From: Leptolyngbyaceae cyanobacterium RM1_1_2 | GTDB lineage: Bacteria > Cyanobacteriota > Cyanobacteriia > Phormidesmidales > Phormidesmidaceae | Length of the DNA: 64,000 nt | Assembly (NCBI GenBank): GCA_012032345.1 | Contig: JAAUQI010000009.1 | Span: forward strand, 1 to 64,000 | Direction: 5' to 3' | Shown: piece by piece, positions 9,232 through 18,540 of the stretch | Position numbering within the stretch: position 1 is the stretch's first letter | Layout: each line of letters begins with the position of its first letter | The notes under the pieces: model-generated | The model's input: the letters and a program-made list of their open reading frames with translations, nothing else | The model's database searches: none | What the model was told of the DNA's origin: nothing | Position numbers and translations under genes: made by a program

Positions 9232-10014
9232 TCAGGCGACGCGACTCATAGATAATAGCCGTCGCAGCCCTAGCCAGCCAATCACAATGTAGCCGATAGC
9301 TAACAGCAAGCTGCTGGTGGCTACTCTAAGGCCAGACTTCAAAGCCTCTTGGCGAATCTGCTTCTCGGCTTCCTGGCGACGGCTACCGATTTGAGTTTGG
9401 GCCTGCTGTCTGGCTTCACCAAGCTGCTGCTCTAAAAACTGATCTAGCGCTGCTGGATCGTTGCGGAACTGCTCAACAAAGGTACGCTGTTCGGGGGAAA
9501 GCTGACCTTGATCGACGGCCTGCTGCAGCTGATCTTCATTTTCTACAAGAGAACCTAGCTGAGTTCGCTGCTGCTCGAAACGCTGCTCTAGCTGAGTGGT
9601 GGCCTGCCCTACTTCGGTATCAATTCGCTCTAGAGCCTGCTGGCTGGTAATGCGGACATTGTTGGGATGGAGCACCGTCAGAATTGCAAACAGCAAACCC
9701 AGCAGACTGGAAAGTAAGCAAACCCAAAACCGAGAATCAGCCAGCAGGCTATAGTTGCGCTTAGCTACACCCGCATTGTTATCAATCCAGGCACCCGTTA
9801 GCAGCAGAGCAATCCCGACGAGAGGGACAATACCGCGATCGACTAGCTGAGTGGTGGTTCCTAGCTGCCACTGAGCGTCGAGAAACCGGGGCGGAATCAC
9901 TAAAATCAAAAAGTCAATTAATGCCGCAATGATTGTGATTGCTCCAACCAGCTTTAGGGAAATTGCAGCCAGTGGAGACGCTACAGCTTTAACCGTTGTA
10001 TTTGCAGAACTCAT
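9232..10014 (-). CDS. HpsJ-like membrane protein
   Basis: 260 residues. Hydrophobic segments lie at about 15-42, 65-80 and 93-115, then a Gln/Glu-rich coiled-coil stretch (about 125-225) and a last membrane segment at about 232-252. The N-terminal pattern, including PPRFLDAQWQL and a GIVPLVGIALLL segment, matches the HpsJ-like family linked to hormogonium polysaccharide (hps) loci in filamentous cyanobacteria. No other hps gene is next to it here. It converges on the SWIM gene with a 6-base gap. A role in polysaccharide secretion or motility is inferred from the family only. Confidence 0.7.
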   Translation of the reverse strand: MSSANTTVKAVASPLAAISLKLVGAITIIAALIDFLILVIPPRFLDAQWQLGTTTQLVDRGIVPLVGIALLLTGAWIDNNAGVAKRNYSLLADSRFWVCLLSSLLGLLFAILTVLHPNNVRITSQQALERIDTEVGQATTQLEQRFEQQRTQLGSLVENEDQLQQAVDQGQLSPEQRTFVEQFRNDPAALDQFLEQQLGEARQQAQTQIGSRRQEAEKQIRQEALKSGLRVATSSLLLAIGYIVIGWLGLRRLLSMSRVA

Positions 10015-10369
10015 AAAAAACTCGCAGAGGGCCTCAGTAAACTATTTTGCCGCGTGATTTGTAAAAAACTGCACAATTGTTTTTGAAAATATCTAGAGGA
10101 ATGGGTAATATCTTCTAAAACAATCCTTAGAACCGTTTAGGCAGAAGACTTTTAGCAAAATTGTAAGATTTGAGATAAGTTCTCAGAAACATCCAAGTAT
10201 AAACGCTCTCGGCAAACGGTTTCGGTGGCTGGGCCATGTTACGAGCACTTACTTTGATTGGCTAGAGGCGATCGCTGAGCTTAAGATTCGACAGAGCTGC
10301 TTTTAACCGTCATAGTAAAAACTAAAGTCGGTCAGTACCCAGTTAGCCCCGGTCAATAGTGCAGACACC
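10015..10369. other. Spacer between divergent hpsJ-like and pgl genes
   Basis: 355 bases without a supportable gene. It must carry the promoters for the minus-strand HpsJ-like gene and the plus-strand pgl gene. It holds AT-rich stretches and one HIP1-type site near 10268. I see no RNA gene, strong hairpin or repeat. Confidence 0.5.
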
Positions 10370-11101
10370 ATGAAGCCAACTATAGAAGTTTTAACCGATA
10401 AAGCTGAGCTAATCGAGCGATCGCAAACTGTAATTGTCGAAAAAATCCGAGGGGCGATCGCCCAGCAAGGACGCTGTACAATTGCTCTAGCTGGCGGCAG
10501 CACACCCAAGCCTATCTATGGGGCGATCGCCCAGAAAGATCTTCCCTGGGACAAGCTGTTTATCTTTTGGGGAGATGAGCGCTACGTCGCCCGCGATCAT
10601 CCCGACAGCAATCAGGGCATGGCAAGATCGGTTTGGCTAGATCAGGTTCCAATCCCGGCTGAAAACGTCTTTCCAGTGCCGACTATGGCCCCGGAACCTG
10701 CGGCTGCCGCCGCCAGCTACGAGCAAACCCTGAGAGACTTTTTTCAGGTCAGCGGGGCAGCAGTGCCGAGACTAGATATTGTGCTGTTGGGGCTAGGGGA
10801 AGATGCCCATACGGCTTCATTGTTTCCTCACACAGAAGCGCTGCAGGTACGCGATCGCCTAGTAACCGTGGGTAACAAATTAGGAGAAGCCCGGCTTACA
10901 GTGACAGTCCCGCTGATTAACCAGGCACACTCAGTGATCTTTATTGTGTCAGGGGCTAACAAACAGGAAGCTTTAGCCCATGTCTTTAGCGCAGAATCGG
11001 ACGATATGGCTTATCCAGCCAGGCTCATTCAGCCTCGTGGAGAGGTATGGTGGTTGTTAGATGCTGCTGCTGGCGCTAATCTAGGGCTTTCTGCGGGTTA
11101 G
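10370..11101 (+). CDS. pgl: 6-phosphogluconolactonase
   Basis: 243 residues, normal for bacterial DevB-type 6-phosphogluconolactonase. Conserved blocks are present: ALAGGSTPKPIY near 40, FWGDERYV near 63 and LGLGEDAHTASLFP near 140. It hydrolyses 6-phosphogluconolactone to 6-phosphogluconate, the second step of the oxidative pentose phosphate pathway, which cyanobacteria use for respiration in the dark. The next enzyme, Gnd, is encoded 3 kb away at 14066-15505 on the other strand. The ATG at 10370 gives the family's usual start. Confidence 0.95.
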   Translation: MKPTIEVLTDKAELIERSQTVIVEKIRGAIAQQGRCTIALAGGSTPKPIYGAIAQKDLPWDKLFIFWGDERYVARDHPDSNQGMARSVWLDQVPIPAENVFPVPTMAPEPAAAAASYEQTLRDFFQVSGAAVPRLDIVLLGLGEDAHTASLFPHTEALQVRDRLVTVGNKLGEARLTVTVPLINQAHSVIFIVSGANKQEALAHVFSAESDDMAYPARLIQPRGEVWWLLDAAAGANLGLSAG

Positions 11102-11223
11102 CTCTACTTTACCTGCGTGAATGGAACCGGGGGGTATTAGAATTTCCAGTAAGGTTTAATCAACATTCGCTAATTTTTCGCCATTTGCCGATGATCTCTC
11201 ATGGTTGCAGAAGGAAATAACCC

Positions 11224-11961
11224 ATGATCGTCTGTCCAAACTGCAGTCACCAAAACCCGGAAGGGGCGGTTCAGTGTGAAGCCTGCTATACCCCCTTACC
11301 CAGTACGATGGCCTGCCCTAGCTGCGGCGCAACGGTTCAATCAGATGCTAGCTTCTGCGGTCAGTGCGGCTTTGATTTGAGAACCGTGACGCCCGCAGCA
11401 GATTCAGATGAGGGTGTTACCACTCCAGAAGTGACAGTCCCAGTCGCAGTTCCCCAGCTAGAACAGCTAGAACCCTTAGTCTCCCCCGACCCTCTAGTCA
11501 CTGTGCCCCCATCAGCAGAGGTGACAAATTTAGACCCCCCACCCCCGGCGGCCACAACAGATGCTGAGGCAGAATCGTCCCCAGTTCCACCGCCTGTCAG
11601 CGCAGCTAGCGGAACGTCTACTCAGCTACAGGTTTCTCAAATCCGGCTGCTGCACGTTCAGAGCGAAACTGTCGTTGAGATTCCGTCAACGCTTTCGCTG
11701 ATTCGACTTGGCAAGCCCAACGATCGGGTTCCTCCCGACATTGACGTTTCTGGATACCCGGATTCAGAAGTTGTTTCTCGAGTCCACGCAAACATTCGCG
11801 TTGAGGGAGACATCTACTATATTGAGGATGTAGGCAGCTCCAACGGTACTTATGTCAATAACATGCCGCTGCCTTATGGCAACCGTCATCGACTGCGCCC
11901 AGGCGATCGCATTTCTTTAGGAAAAGGTGACAAGGTATCTTTTATTTTCCAGGCTTCATAA
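11224..11961 (+). CDS. Zinc-ribbon and FHA-domain protein
   Basis: 245 residues. The N-terminal 50 residues hold eight cysteines in four C-x-x-C pairs (CPNC, CEAC, CPSC, CGQC), two zinc ribbons of the double-zinc-ribbon type. A Pro/Val/Thr-rich linker (about 58-135) leads to an FHA domain (about 140-245) with the core residues of the fold: RLGK, SRVHANI and SSNGTYVNN. FHA domains bind phosphothreonine peptides, so this is probably a reader for a Ser/Thr kinase. The SpkB-like kinase at 18541 is a possible but unproven source. The start has an AAGGAA ribosome binding site 8 bases upstream. A second FHA gene follows. Confidence 0.88.
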   Translation: MIVCPNCSHQNPEGAVQCEACYTPLPSTMACPSCGATVQSDASFCGQCGFDLRTVTPAADSDEGVTTPEVTVPVAVPQLEQLEPLVSPDPLVTVPPSAEVTNLDPPPPAATTDAEAESSPVPPPVSAASGTSTQLQVSQIRLLHVQSETVVEIPSTLSLIRLGKPNDRVPPDIDVSGYPDSEVVSRVHANIRVEGDIYYIEDVGSSNGTYVNNMPLPYGNRHRLRPGDRISLGKGDKVSFIFQAS

Positions 11962-12009
11962 TTTTTGCAGATAGCTTGCTGACCGTTCACTGACATTCCA
12001 ATTCGCTGC

Positions 12010-12507
12010 TTGAGTAATGTGATTACGCTGTCTTTACTACACCCCCTCAACAAAAATCCCTTACAGCACTGGACTTTTGAGAAAGAATCAGTGGTTCGGA
12101 TTGGCCGCTCTACCGATAACGACGTTATTCTCTACAGCGCCGTTGTCTCACGCCATCATGTCGAGCTAAAGCGCTCTGATCAGGGCTGGGAGATTACCAG
12201 TTTAGGAACTAATGGCACTTACTTAGAAGGCAAGCGGATTACCCAGGTTCCGGTTGAGGATGGCATTGTCATTCGTCTGGCGCGATCGGGGCCAAATATT
12301 CAAATTCGATTAGGCGCAGATAGTCACGAGGCCATTAAGTCTAATTTGCTTAATCGGAGCGCTGCTGCGCCATCGGCGGGTGAGCAAACGCCATCCGTCA
12401 CCAACCCTAGTGAAGATACGCTGGGTAAGCCTGGAAAACAGACCCCAAATAGGACGACCTCTGGAACGCTTTCCGGAATTCCCTACTCCTCAAACTATTA
12501 CCCCTAA
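12010..12507 (+). CDS. FHA-domain protein
   Basis: 165 residues from a TTG at 12010; a GTG at 12019 is an equally possible start because neither has a clear ribosome binding site. The FHA core covers about 5-110, with RIGRSTDND, SRHHVEL and GTNGTYLEG, so the phosphothreonine-binding Arg, Ser and Asn are all present. The last 55 residues are polar and probably disordered. The gene lies 48 bases after the first FHA gene and 15 bases before the LRAT-like gene, which suggests one operon. Confidence 0.85.
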   Translation: MSNVITLSLLHPLNKNPLQHWTFEKESVVRIGRSTDNDVILYSAVVSRHHVELKRSDQGWEITSLGTNGTYLEGKRITQVPVEDGIVIRLARSGPNIQIRLGADSHEAIKSNLLNRSAAAPSAGEQTPSVTNPSEDTLGKPGKQTPNRTTSGTLSGIPYSSNYYP

Positions 12508-12522
12508 AATTCAATATCTGCT

Positions 12523-13209
12523 ATGGCAAGGGGCGATCAGATTTATGCAATGCGTGAGCTAATGGGGCTGACAGGGCTGTATGAACATCACGGGATTGAC
12601 TGTGGTGATGGGACAGTCATTCACTACCGTAAAACCGAGGTGGCAGTAGTTGCCCGTACAGACTACCGCACGTTTTCTCAAGGTATGCCTGTTTATACTC
12701 AGTATCAGCCCGTATCGTTTATTGCTGACGTGGTGGTTGAGCGAGCCGAAAGTCGCCTGGGCGAGCGCCGGTATGACCTGCTCTCGAATAACTGTGAACA
12801 CTTTGCCATGTGGTGTAAAACAGGGCGCAGTGAAAGCGCTCAGCTTACTGACTTTGGGCTACATCTCGATCGCTTTAGAATACCTGAACTCCGACGAACG
12901 ATTAATCAGGTAGCTCAAGATACGGCTCCTGAAGACTCGCTGGCGCTGATGCAAGCCGCAATGGGTAATATTGCGATCGCCCGGCAGGCCATTACCCCAC
13001 AGTACGAGCAAGCCCAGCAGGAAACAGAAACCTGGCATCGGGTAGCTCAGCTAGCCGTCAAACAAGGCCGCGATGATTTGGCCCGCGCCGCCCTACATCG
13101 CAAAGTTGCAGTCAAACAGCAGGCAACCAAACTGCAGACGCAGCTCAGTCAGCTACTAGACCTACAGGCGACCTTAAAAACCAATCAGAGTCTAGCCGCT
13201 CAGGGCTGA
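12523..13209 (+). CDS. LRAT-like (NlpC/P60 superfamily) acyltransferase/thiol hydrolase
   Basis: 228 residues. Residues 1-110 match the LRAT fold, a circularly permuted NlpC/P60 papain-like domain. The expected catalytic set is visible: H22 in the EHHGID motif, H34 in GTVIHY and C91 in the NCEHF motif. Known LRAT-domain enzymes move acyl chains through a cysteine thioester (vertebrate LRAT, HRASLS phospholipases). The C-terminal half (about 125-228) is Gln-rich and helical, probably coiled coil, with no recognised domain. There is no signal peptide. Position directly behind two FHA genes suggests phosphothreonine-dependent control or recruitment. The substrate is unknown. Confidence 0.85.
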   Translation: MARGDQIYAMRELMGLTGLYEHHGIDCGDGTVIHYRKTEVAVVARTDYRTFSQGMPVYTQYQPVSFIADVVVERAESRLGERRYDLLSNNCEHFAMWCKTGRSESAQLTDFGLHLDRFRIPELRRTINQVAQDTAPEDSLALMQAAMGNIAIARQAITPQYEQAQQETETWHRVAQLAVKQGRDDLARAALHRKVAVKQQATKLQTQLSQLLDLQATLKTNQSLAAQG

Positions 13210-13239
13210 AGTATCAGCCCGGCCACTTAGCTTAAATTT

Positions 13240-13887
13240 TTATGGAGAGAGCCGCTGAATCTCCCAGCCGCTCCCAGCGCTACTCTCAGCGGAGGCATAA
13301 AAAAAGCGATCGTGTAGCCGACCGGGTCTACCCTGCCAAAACTCAAAACTGGCAGGCGTCACGCGGTACCCGCCCCAAAAATCCGGCAGCGGAATTTCAT
13401 CATCAGCAAACTTTTGCTTCACTGCCTCAAACTGTGTTTCTAAGAGCTGCCGTGAAGCAATTACAGCGCTCTGCTGAGACGTCCACGCGCCTAGCTGACT
13501 GCCTCTAGGACGACTCAGAAAATAGTTCAGCGACTCCTCTGTCGAGACTTTGGCGGCAGTGCCGGTAATGTGTACCTGCCGCTCTAGAGGCAGCCATAAA
13601 AACAGCAGCGACACCTGAGAATTTTCGCCAATCTGCTGGGCTTTGCGACTGCCATAGTTAGTAAAAAAAACAAACCCGTTGGCGTCAAAGTATTTGAGCA
13701 ACACCGTCCGCTGAAATGGAGTTGCCGCTGCCGTTGCCGTAGCCAAAACCATAGCATTAGGCTCTAGCAGCTCTGCCTCACGCGCCTGCTGAAACCATAG
13801 CTCAAACTGTTGGAGCGGATCTTCGTTTAGTATTTCGCGCTCTAAACCCGACCGGGTATATTCTTTGCGCAAATCAGCAATATCCAT
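13240..13887 (-). CDS. pdxH: Pyridoxamine 5'-phosphate oxidase
   Basis: 215 residues, the normal family length. It has the FMN-binding blocks RTVLLKYFDANGFVFFTNY and SRKAQQI, and the C-terminal signature region with FEFWQGRPGRLHDRF. It oxidises pyridoxamine or pyridoxine 5'-phosphate to pyridoxal 5'-phosphate using FMN and oxygen. It converges on the LRAT-like gene with a 30-base gap. The PLP product serves many enzymes, including the class V aminotransferase encoded at 60589. Confidence 0.95.
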   Translation of the reverse strand: MDIADLRKEYTRSGLEREILNEDPLQQFELWFQQAREAELLEPNAMVLATATAAATPFQRTVLLKYFDANGFVFFTNYGSRKAQQIGENSQVSLLFLWLPLERQVHITGTAAKVSTEESLNYFLSRPRGSQLGAWTSQQSAVIASRQLLETQFEAVKQKFADDEIPLPDFWGGYRVTPASFEFWQGRPGRLHDRFFYASAESSAGSGWEIQRLSP

Positions 13888-14065
13888 GCCTGCGTGTCCA
13901 GCAATGTGTTTTTTCTATTTCTAGAGAAAAATGGGTGGCGAGTGCATTTTGAGCAAGTCTTAGCCCTGTTCAATTCTAGCGTCGGGGGGCAAGCATAACT
14001 GCAGCCATAGCCGCTCTCAGGCGACAGCCCAAGAGCAGGCTACTGAAAACGTAAAATCGCTAAAG

Positions 14066-15505
14066 TTACACCTTGGTCGGCTCTACCGTGTCGTCTGCAT
14101 GAAACCAGTCTGTGTGGAAACTGCCTCCCTTATCTACTCGCTCGTAGGTATGGGCACCGAAGTAGTCACGCTGAGCCTGAGTCAGATTCTGCGGCAGGCG
14201 ATCGCGCCGATAGCTGTCAAAATAGTCGAGCGAAGCGCTAAAAGCAGGTACAGGAATACCAACCTGAGCCGCTAGGGCAATTACTTCGCGCCAGGCTGTC
14301 TGGCGATCTAAAATGGTCTGCTTGAATTCAGGGGCTAACAGCAGATTGGGCAAATTAGGATCTTCTTGAAAGGCGTGCTTGATCTTGTTCAGGAAGCGTG
14401 CCCGAATAATGCAGCCGCCCTTCCAAATTCGCGCCGTTTCGCTCAGGTTGAGATTGTAGTCAAACTCTTTGGAGGCGACGCCTAAAAGCTCCATTCCCTG
14501 AGCGTAGGAGCAGATTTTGGAGCAGTAGAGCGCGTCACGAATTTTGTTAATAAATGCCTGCGTGTCTCCTTCAAACTTGGCGGTAGGGCCACTAATCTGC
14601 TTAGAGGCAGCTACCCGCGCCTGCTTCTGAGCCGACATAATTCGCGCATTCACCGCTGCCGTAATCGTCGGAATGCTCACCCCAATCTGTAGGGCATTGA
14701 CTACCGTCCAGCGGCCAGTTCCTTTCTGACCCGCAGCGTCTAAAATCATCTCGACTAGCGGCTTGCCAGTTTCATCATCTATTTTGGTAAAGATATCTGC
14801 CGTAATTTCTACCAAAAAGGAATCTAGCTCTTCAGTTGTGTTCCACTCTGAGAAAACTTCGTGAAGCTGATTGTGATCGAGTCCCAGGGTGTTTTTTAGC
14901 AGGTCATAGGCTTCGGCAATCAGCTGCATGTCACCATACTCAATGCCGTTGTGAACCATCTTGACATAGTGTCCAGATCCCCCCGGCCCGATATAGGTGA
15001 CGCAGGGGCCGTCATCTACCTGAGCCGCAATCTTGGTCACAATTGGCTCGATCGAGTCATAGGCTGCCTTGGTTCCTCCCGGCATCATACTGGGGCCGTT
15101 GAGAGCGCCCTCTTCGCCACCGCTGACGCCCATACCAATAAAGCTGAGGCCCGTAGCCTCTAGCTCTTTAACCCGACGCTCGGTGTCCTCATAGAGTGAA
15201 TTGCCGCCGTCGATAATCATGTCGTCTTCCTGCAGCAGCGGCTTGAGCTGTCCAATGACAGCATCTACAGGGCTACCCGCCTTGACCATCACCAAAATTC
15301 GGCGAGGACGATCTAGGGAGTTGACAAACTCTTCTAGAGAATAGGTGGCTTTTACATTCTTGCCCTGTGCCCGCTGTGCCATGAAGGCATCTGTCTTTTC
15401 AGCAGTTCGGTTGTAGACAGAAACTGGGAAACCATTACGCTCCACGTTCAGCGCCAGATTTTCCCCCATTACCGCTAGGCCAATCACACCAAAACTCTGT
15501 CCCAT
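14066..15505 (-). CDS. gnd: 6-phosphogluconate dehydrogenase (decarboxylating)
   Basis: 479 residues, usual for the long form. The Rossmann start FGVIGLAVMGENLALN binds NADP. The catalytic region GGSGHYVKMVHNGIEYGDMQ lies at about 175-194 and includes the active-site lysine, and the C-terminal dimer region is intact. It oxidatively decarboxylates 6-phosphogluconate to ribulose 5-phosphate with production of NADPH. It follows Pgl in the oxidative pentose phosphate pathway. It seems to be transcribed alone, with a 178-base spacer to pdxH and 97 bases to pheT. Confidence 0.97.
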   Translation of the reverse strand: MGQSFGVIGLAVMGENLALNVERNGFPVSVYNRTAEKTDAFMAQRAQGKNVKATYSLEEFVNSLDRPRRILVMVKAGSPVDAVIGQLKPLLQEDDMIIDGGNSLYEDTERRVKELEATGLSFIGMGVSGGEEGALNGPSMMPGGTKAAYDSIEPIVTKIAAQVDDGPCVTYIGPGGSGHYVKMVHNGIEYGDMQLIAEAYDLLKNTLGLDHNQLHEVFSEWNTTEELDSFLVEITADIFTKIDDETGKPLVEMILDAAGQKGTGRWTVVNALQIGVSIPTITAAVNARIMSAQKQARVAASKQISGPTAKFEGDTQAFINKIRDALYCSKICSYAQGMELLGVASKEFDYNLNLSETARIWKGGCIIRARFLNKIKHAFQEDPNLPNLLLAPEFKQTILDRQTAWREVIALAAQVGIPVPAFSASLDYFDSYRRDRLPQNLTQAQRDYFGAHTYERVDKGGSFHTDWFHADDTVEPTKV

Positions 15506-15602
15506 AGGTTTCCTGTTTGAGATTTTGAATATTGCTACTTGGTAAACAGGGTAAGAGAGTTTTTGAAAAACAGCAGAGAGCCGTCAGGTTTTCTTTATAG
15601 CT

Positions 15603-18062
15603 TTAGCTGCGTAAGTTTACCTCAAACTTTTTAGCCAGCGCTGCCCGAACTTTTTGATGGGCTGGCTCAATGTCATCATCGGTCAGCGTGCGATCGCTGG
15701 CTCGATAAACCAGGCGAAAGGCCAAACTGCGCTGTCCGTCCGGTACAGACGCACCCTGATACTGATCAAACAAGGCGATCGATTCTAAGAGCTTGCCGCC
15801 TGCCTGGGTCATCACCCGCTCTAGATCGGCCACAGCCAGCTCGACGGGAGCAAAAAAAGCCAAATCTCGGTCTGAAGCTGGATAGGTCGAGTAGGGCTGA
15901 AACTCAGTCGCTGCGCCTATTTTTTTCTGCAGGCAGCCCACGATTGTCGGCCAGTCTAGCTGAAAAACATAGACCTCATCAGGCAGGTCTCGCTCTCGCC
16001 GCAGTTCTGGGTGCAGTTGACCAAACAGTCCTAGGTAGGTTTGGCCTCGAACCCAAAGGGAGGCCATCCGCCCTGGGTGAAAGCGGCCATCCGTCGCATC
16101 GGCCCGATAGTCTACCGTCAGCCCCAGTCTTTGAAAAACCGCTGCCAAAACGCCCTTGGCTTCATACCAGCCCGTAGGCTGGGGCTGACCGCTAGTGATC
16201 CAGTGACCCTGACGGCGATCGCCGCCAATAATTCCGCCTACCTTTTCCGCCTCATGAATTCCCGCCTCGTCTTGCCAAAAAATGTGGCCCAGCTCAAACC
16301 CATTCAGAGCGCCATTGCCCTGCTCTAGATTAAACTGAAAGGCGTCAATGAGTCCGGCAATCAAATCAGAGCGCAAAGCCGAATACTCAGGCAGCAGCGG
16401 GTTTGCCATCACGACCTGATTGGTAAGCGTCGGCTTTACCACCGAATAGTGCATCAGCTCAGTTAGCCCCGCCGCCCGAAAAGCCTCTCGCAGTCTGCGG
16501 GCTAGGGCAATTTCTTCAGAAAGATAACCCGCCTCGGCGTTGCTCGGTAGCGTATCGACAAAGCGATCGTAGCCGTAAAGCCGAGCAATTTCTTCGATGA
16601 GATCAATTTCTCGCTCCAAATCGCGGTAGCGATAGGCCGGTACTTTCACCTGCCAGACGCGGCCCGTATCTGTAGCTGCCTCTGTAGCAAGAGCCTCACA
16701 GCCCAGCTTAGACAAAATTGCTTCTGTTTCTGCTGCCGATAGCTGAGCTAGAGTTCCTCCTGGCTGACCTACCGGGCCAAGGATTTGCCGGACTCGCTCT
16801 AAGCGCAGCTCAACTGTGCGAGTCGGCGTAATTTTACCTACCTCGGTGCGCTCAGCCACCTGAGCGCTGATAGTTGCCCCCGCTAGCGCCTGCATGAGCT
16901 GCAAAGCTCGATTACAGGCTAGCCGCAGCTCAGCCGGGTTAACGCCGCGCTCGTAGCGAGCTGAAGCCTCAGTCCGCAGCCCTTGACTTCGAGCCGAGCG
17001 ACGAATAGCAGCCGCATCAAAGTAGGCCGCCTCCAGAATCACGCTTTGGGTACCGTCAAAAACTTCAGTCGCCTCACCCCCCATCACCCCGGCTAAAGCC
17101 ACAGGCCGATCGTTGGCAGTAATCAGTAATGTCTGAGGCTGCAGCGATCGCGTTTGAGCGTCTAGAGTTTTGAGCGCTTCGTCAGGGTTAGCAAAGCGAA
17201 CACCCAGCGTTAAATCCTGGCTCTCTGCCACAGCACACAGGCGATCGCGGTCAAAGGCGTGTAGGGGCTGTCCCCACTCCAGCAGCACGTAGTTGGTGAT
17301 ATCTACGATATTATTGATTGAGCGGGTTCCTGAAGCTTCTAGACGCCGCTGAAGCCATGTTGGTGACGGCTCTATCGTGATATTTTCTAAAACTGTCCCA
17401 ATATAAACAGGACAAGCCCTAGGGTCGCGCAGATCAATCGCTAAATCCGTCTGCCCTGAATCTAGCTGTGGATCAGGCGTCAGCGGTAACTTTAGCGCCT
17501 TGCCTGTGATCGCAGCTACTTCACGGGCTACCCCCACCAAACTGAGGGCGTCGGCTCGGTTTGCCGTTGAGGTCAAGTCTAAAATGACGTCATTTAGCCC
17601 TAGCAGAGGCCGCACATCTTGGCCAACCTCAAGGCTGGCGTCTTCTGCAAAAACGTAGATACCCTCAGAATCTTTAGCCAAACCGAGTTCAGCCAGCGAG
17701 CAGATCATGCCCGCCGAAGGCACTCCCCGTAGCTGGCGAGGCTTAATCTTCAAATCTACGATCGGCAAATAGGTATCAACCTTTGCCACCGCCACAAAAA
17801 TATCCGCCCTTACGTTTGACGCGCCACAAACGATGGTGGCAGGACTGTCTGCCCCAATATCTACCTCACAGATGCTCAGTTTGTCAGCATCCGGGTGGGG
17901 ATGACGCTGTAGTACCTTACCGACAACAACACCGTCGGCCCAGGTCCATCGATTCTCAATGTCTTCAACCTCAAATCCGGCCATTGTCAAAGCGTCGGCA
18001 AGGGCTTCAGCGGACAAATCGACATCGACATATTCTTGCAGCCAGCTTAGAGAGATGCGCAT
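15603..18062 (-). CDS. pheT: Phenylalanyl-tRNA synthetase beta subunit
   Basis: 819 residues, normal length. Domain order is intact: N-terminal B1 and the tRNA-binding domain (about 40-150, with [17 protein letters not shown]), B3/B4 editing domain (about 200-400), B5, the catalytic-like core and a C-terminal ferredoxin-like anticodon-binding domain (about 725-819). It pairs with PheS to charge tRNA-Phe. pheS is not in the window, which is common in cyanobacteria where the two genes are unlinked. The start ATG at 18062 gives the standard [12 protein letters not shown]. Confidence 0.97.
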   Translation of the reverse strand: MRISLSWLQEYVDVDLSAEALADALTMAGFEVEDIENRWTWADGVVVGKVLQRHPHPDADKLSICEVDIGADSPATIVCGASNVRADIFVAVAKVDTYLPIVDLKIKPRQLRGVPSAGMICSLAELGLAKDSEGIYVFAEDASLEVGQDVRPLLGLNDVILDLTSTANRADALSLVGVAREVAAITGKALKLPLTPDPQLDSGQTDLAIDLRDPRACPVYIGTVLENITIEPSPTWLQRRLEASGTRSINNIVDITNYVLLEWGQPLHAFDRDRLCAVAESQDLTLGVRFANPDEALKTLDAQTRSLQPQTLLITANDRPVALAGVMGGEATEVFDGTQSVILEAAYFDAAAIRRSARSQGLRTEASARYERGVNPAELRLACNRALQLMQALAGATISAQVAERTEVGKITPTRTVELRLERVRQILGPVGQPGGTLAQLSAAETEAILSKLGCEALATEAATDTGRVWQVKVPAYRYRDLEREIDLIEEIARLYGYDRFVDTLPSNAEAGYLSEEIALARRLREAFRAAGLTELMHYSVVKPTLTNQVVMANPLLPEYSALRSDLIAGLIDAFQFNLEQGNGALNGFELGHIFWQDEAGIHEAEKVGGIIGGDRRQGHWITSGQPQPTGWYEAKGVLAAVFQRLGLTVDYRADATDGRFHPGRMASLWVRGQTYLGLFGQLHPELRRERDLPDEVYVFQLDWPTIVGCLQKKIGAATEFQPYSTYPASDRDLAFFAPVELAVADLERVMTQAGGKLLESIALFDQYQGASVPDGQRSLAFRLVYRASDRTLTDDDIEPAHQKVRAALAKKFEVNLRS

Positions 18063-18540
18063 TGGGCTTGTGAAGAAATCAATACTGATTCAGAGCATTT
18101 ATTTTATCGCTTCTACACAGCAGCTCGGTTAAAAACAGAGCATAATTTTCATAGACCCTCTTTAAAGACTCAAAAGATTCATCGCTCAGAAATTTTCAGA
18201 AATTTTCAAAGTCTCCTGCCTGATATCAGGTATCTTAATTCTCCAAAACCTGAAATCTTTAGGGTGTATGCTCTAGGCACCGATTTTGAGCTTGACAAAA
18301 GGGAATTCGATTGAAGGTTCATACATGCGTTATTTTTTTCATGAGTTCTTCACCTGATTACCTGAGGGTAGGGCACTTTACCCCTCTTCGGATCTGGGAA
18401 TAATTAAAGTAACCTGGCATTGGACGGAGTTTTTCGGTGCATAGCCAATCATTCTTAGGGAATATAGGTTTGTGTATCCAACTCTTTTTGTCATTGCTAG
18501 CGATTGTCTTCGGTACGATTCCTAAGTTGAGCGAGGCTGC
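18063..18540. other. Spacer between divergent pheT and kinase genes
   Basis: 478 bases with no supportable coding frame. It carries the promoters of pheT (minus) and the kinase (plus). A short direct repeat (TCAGAAATTT, near 18185-18208) and a possible weak hairpin around 18362-18392 are the only structures I noticed. No tRNA or known RNA gene is recognised. Confidence 0.5.
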
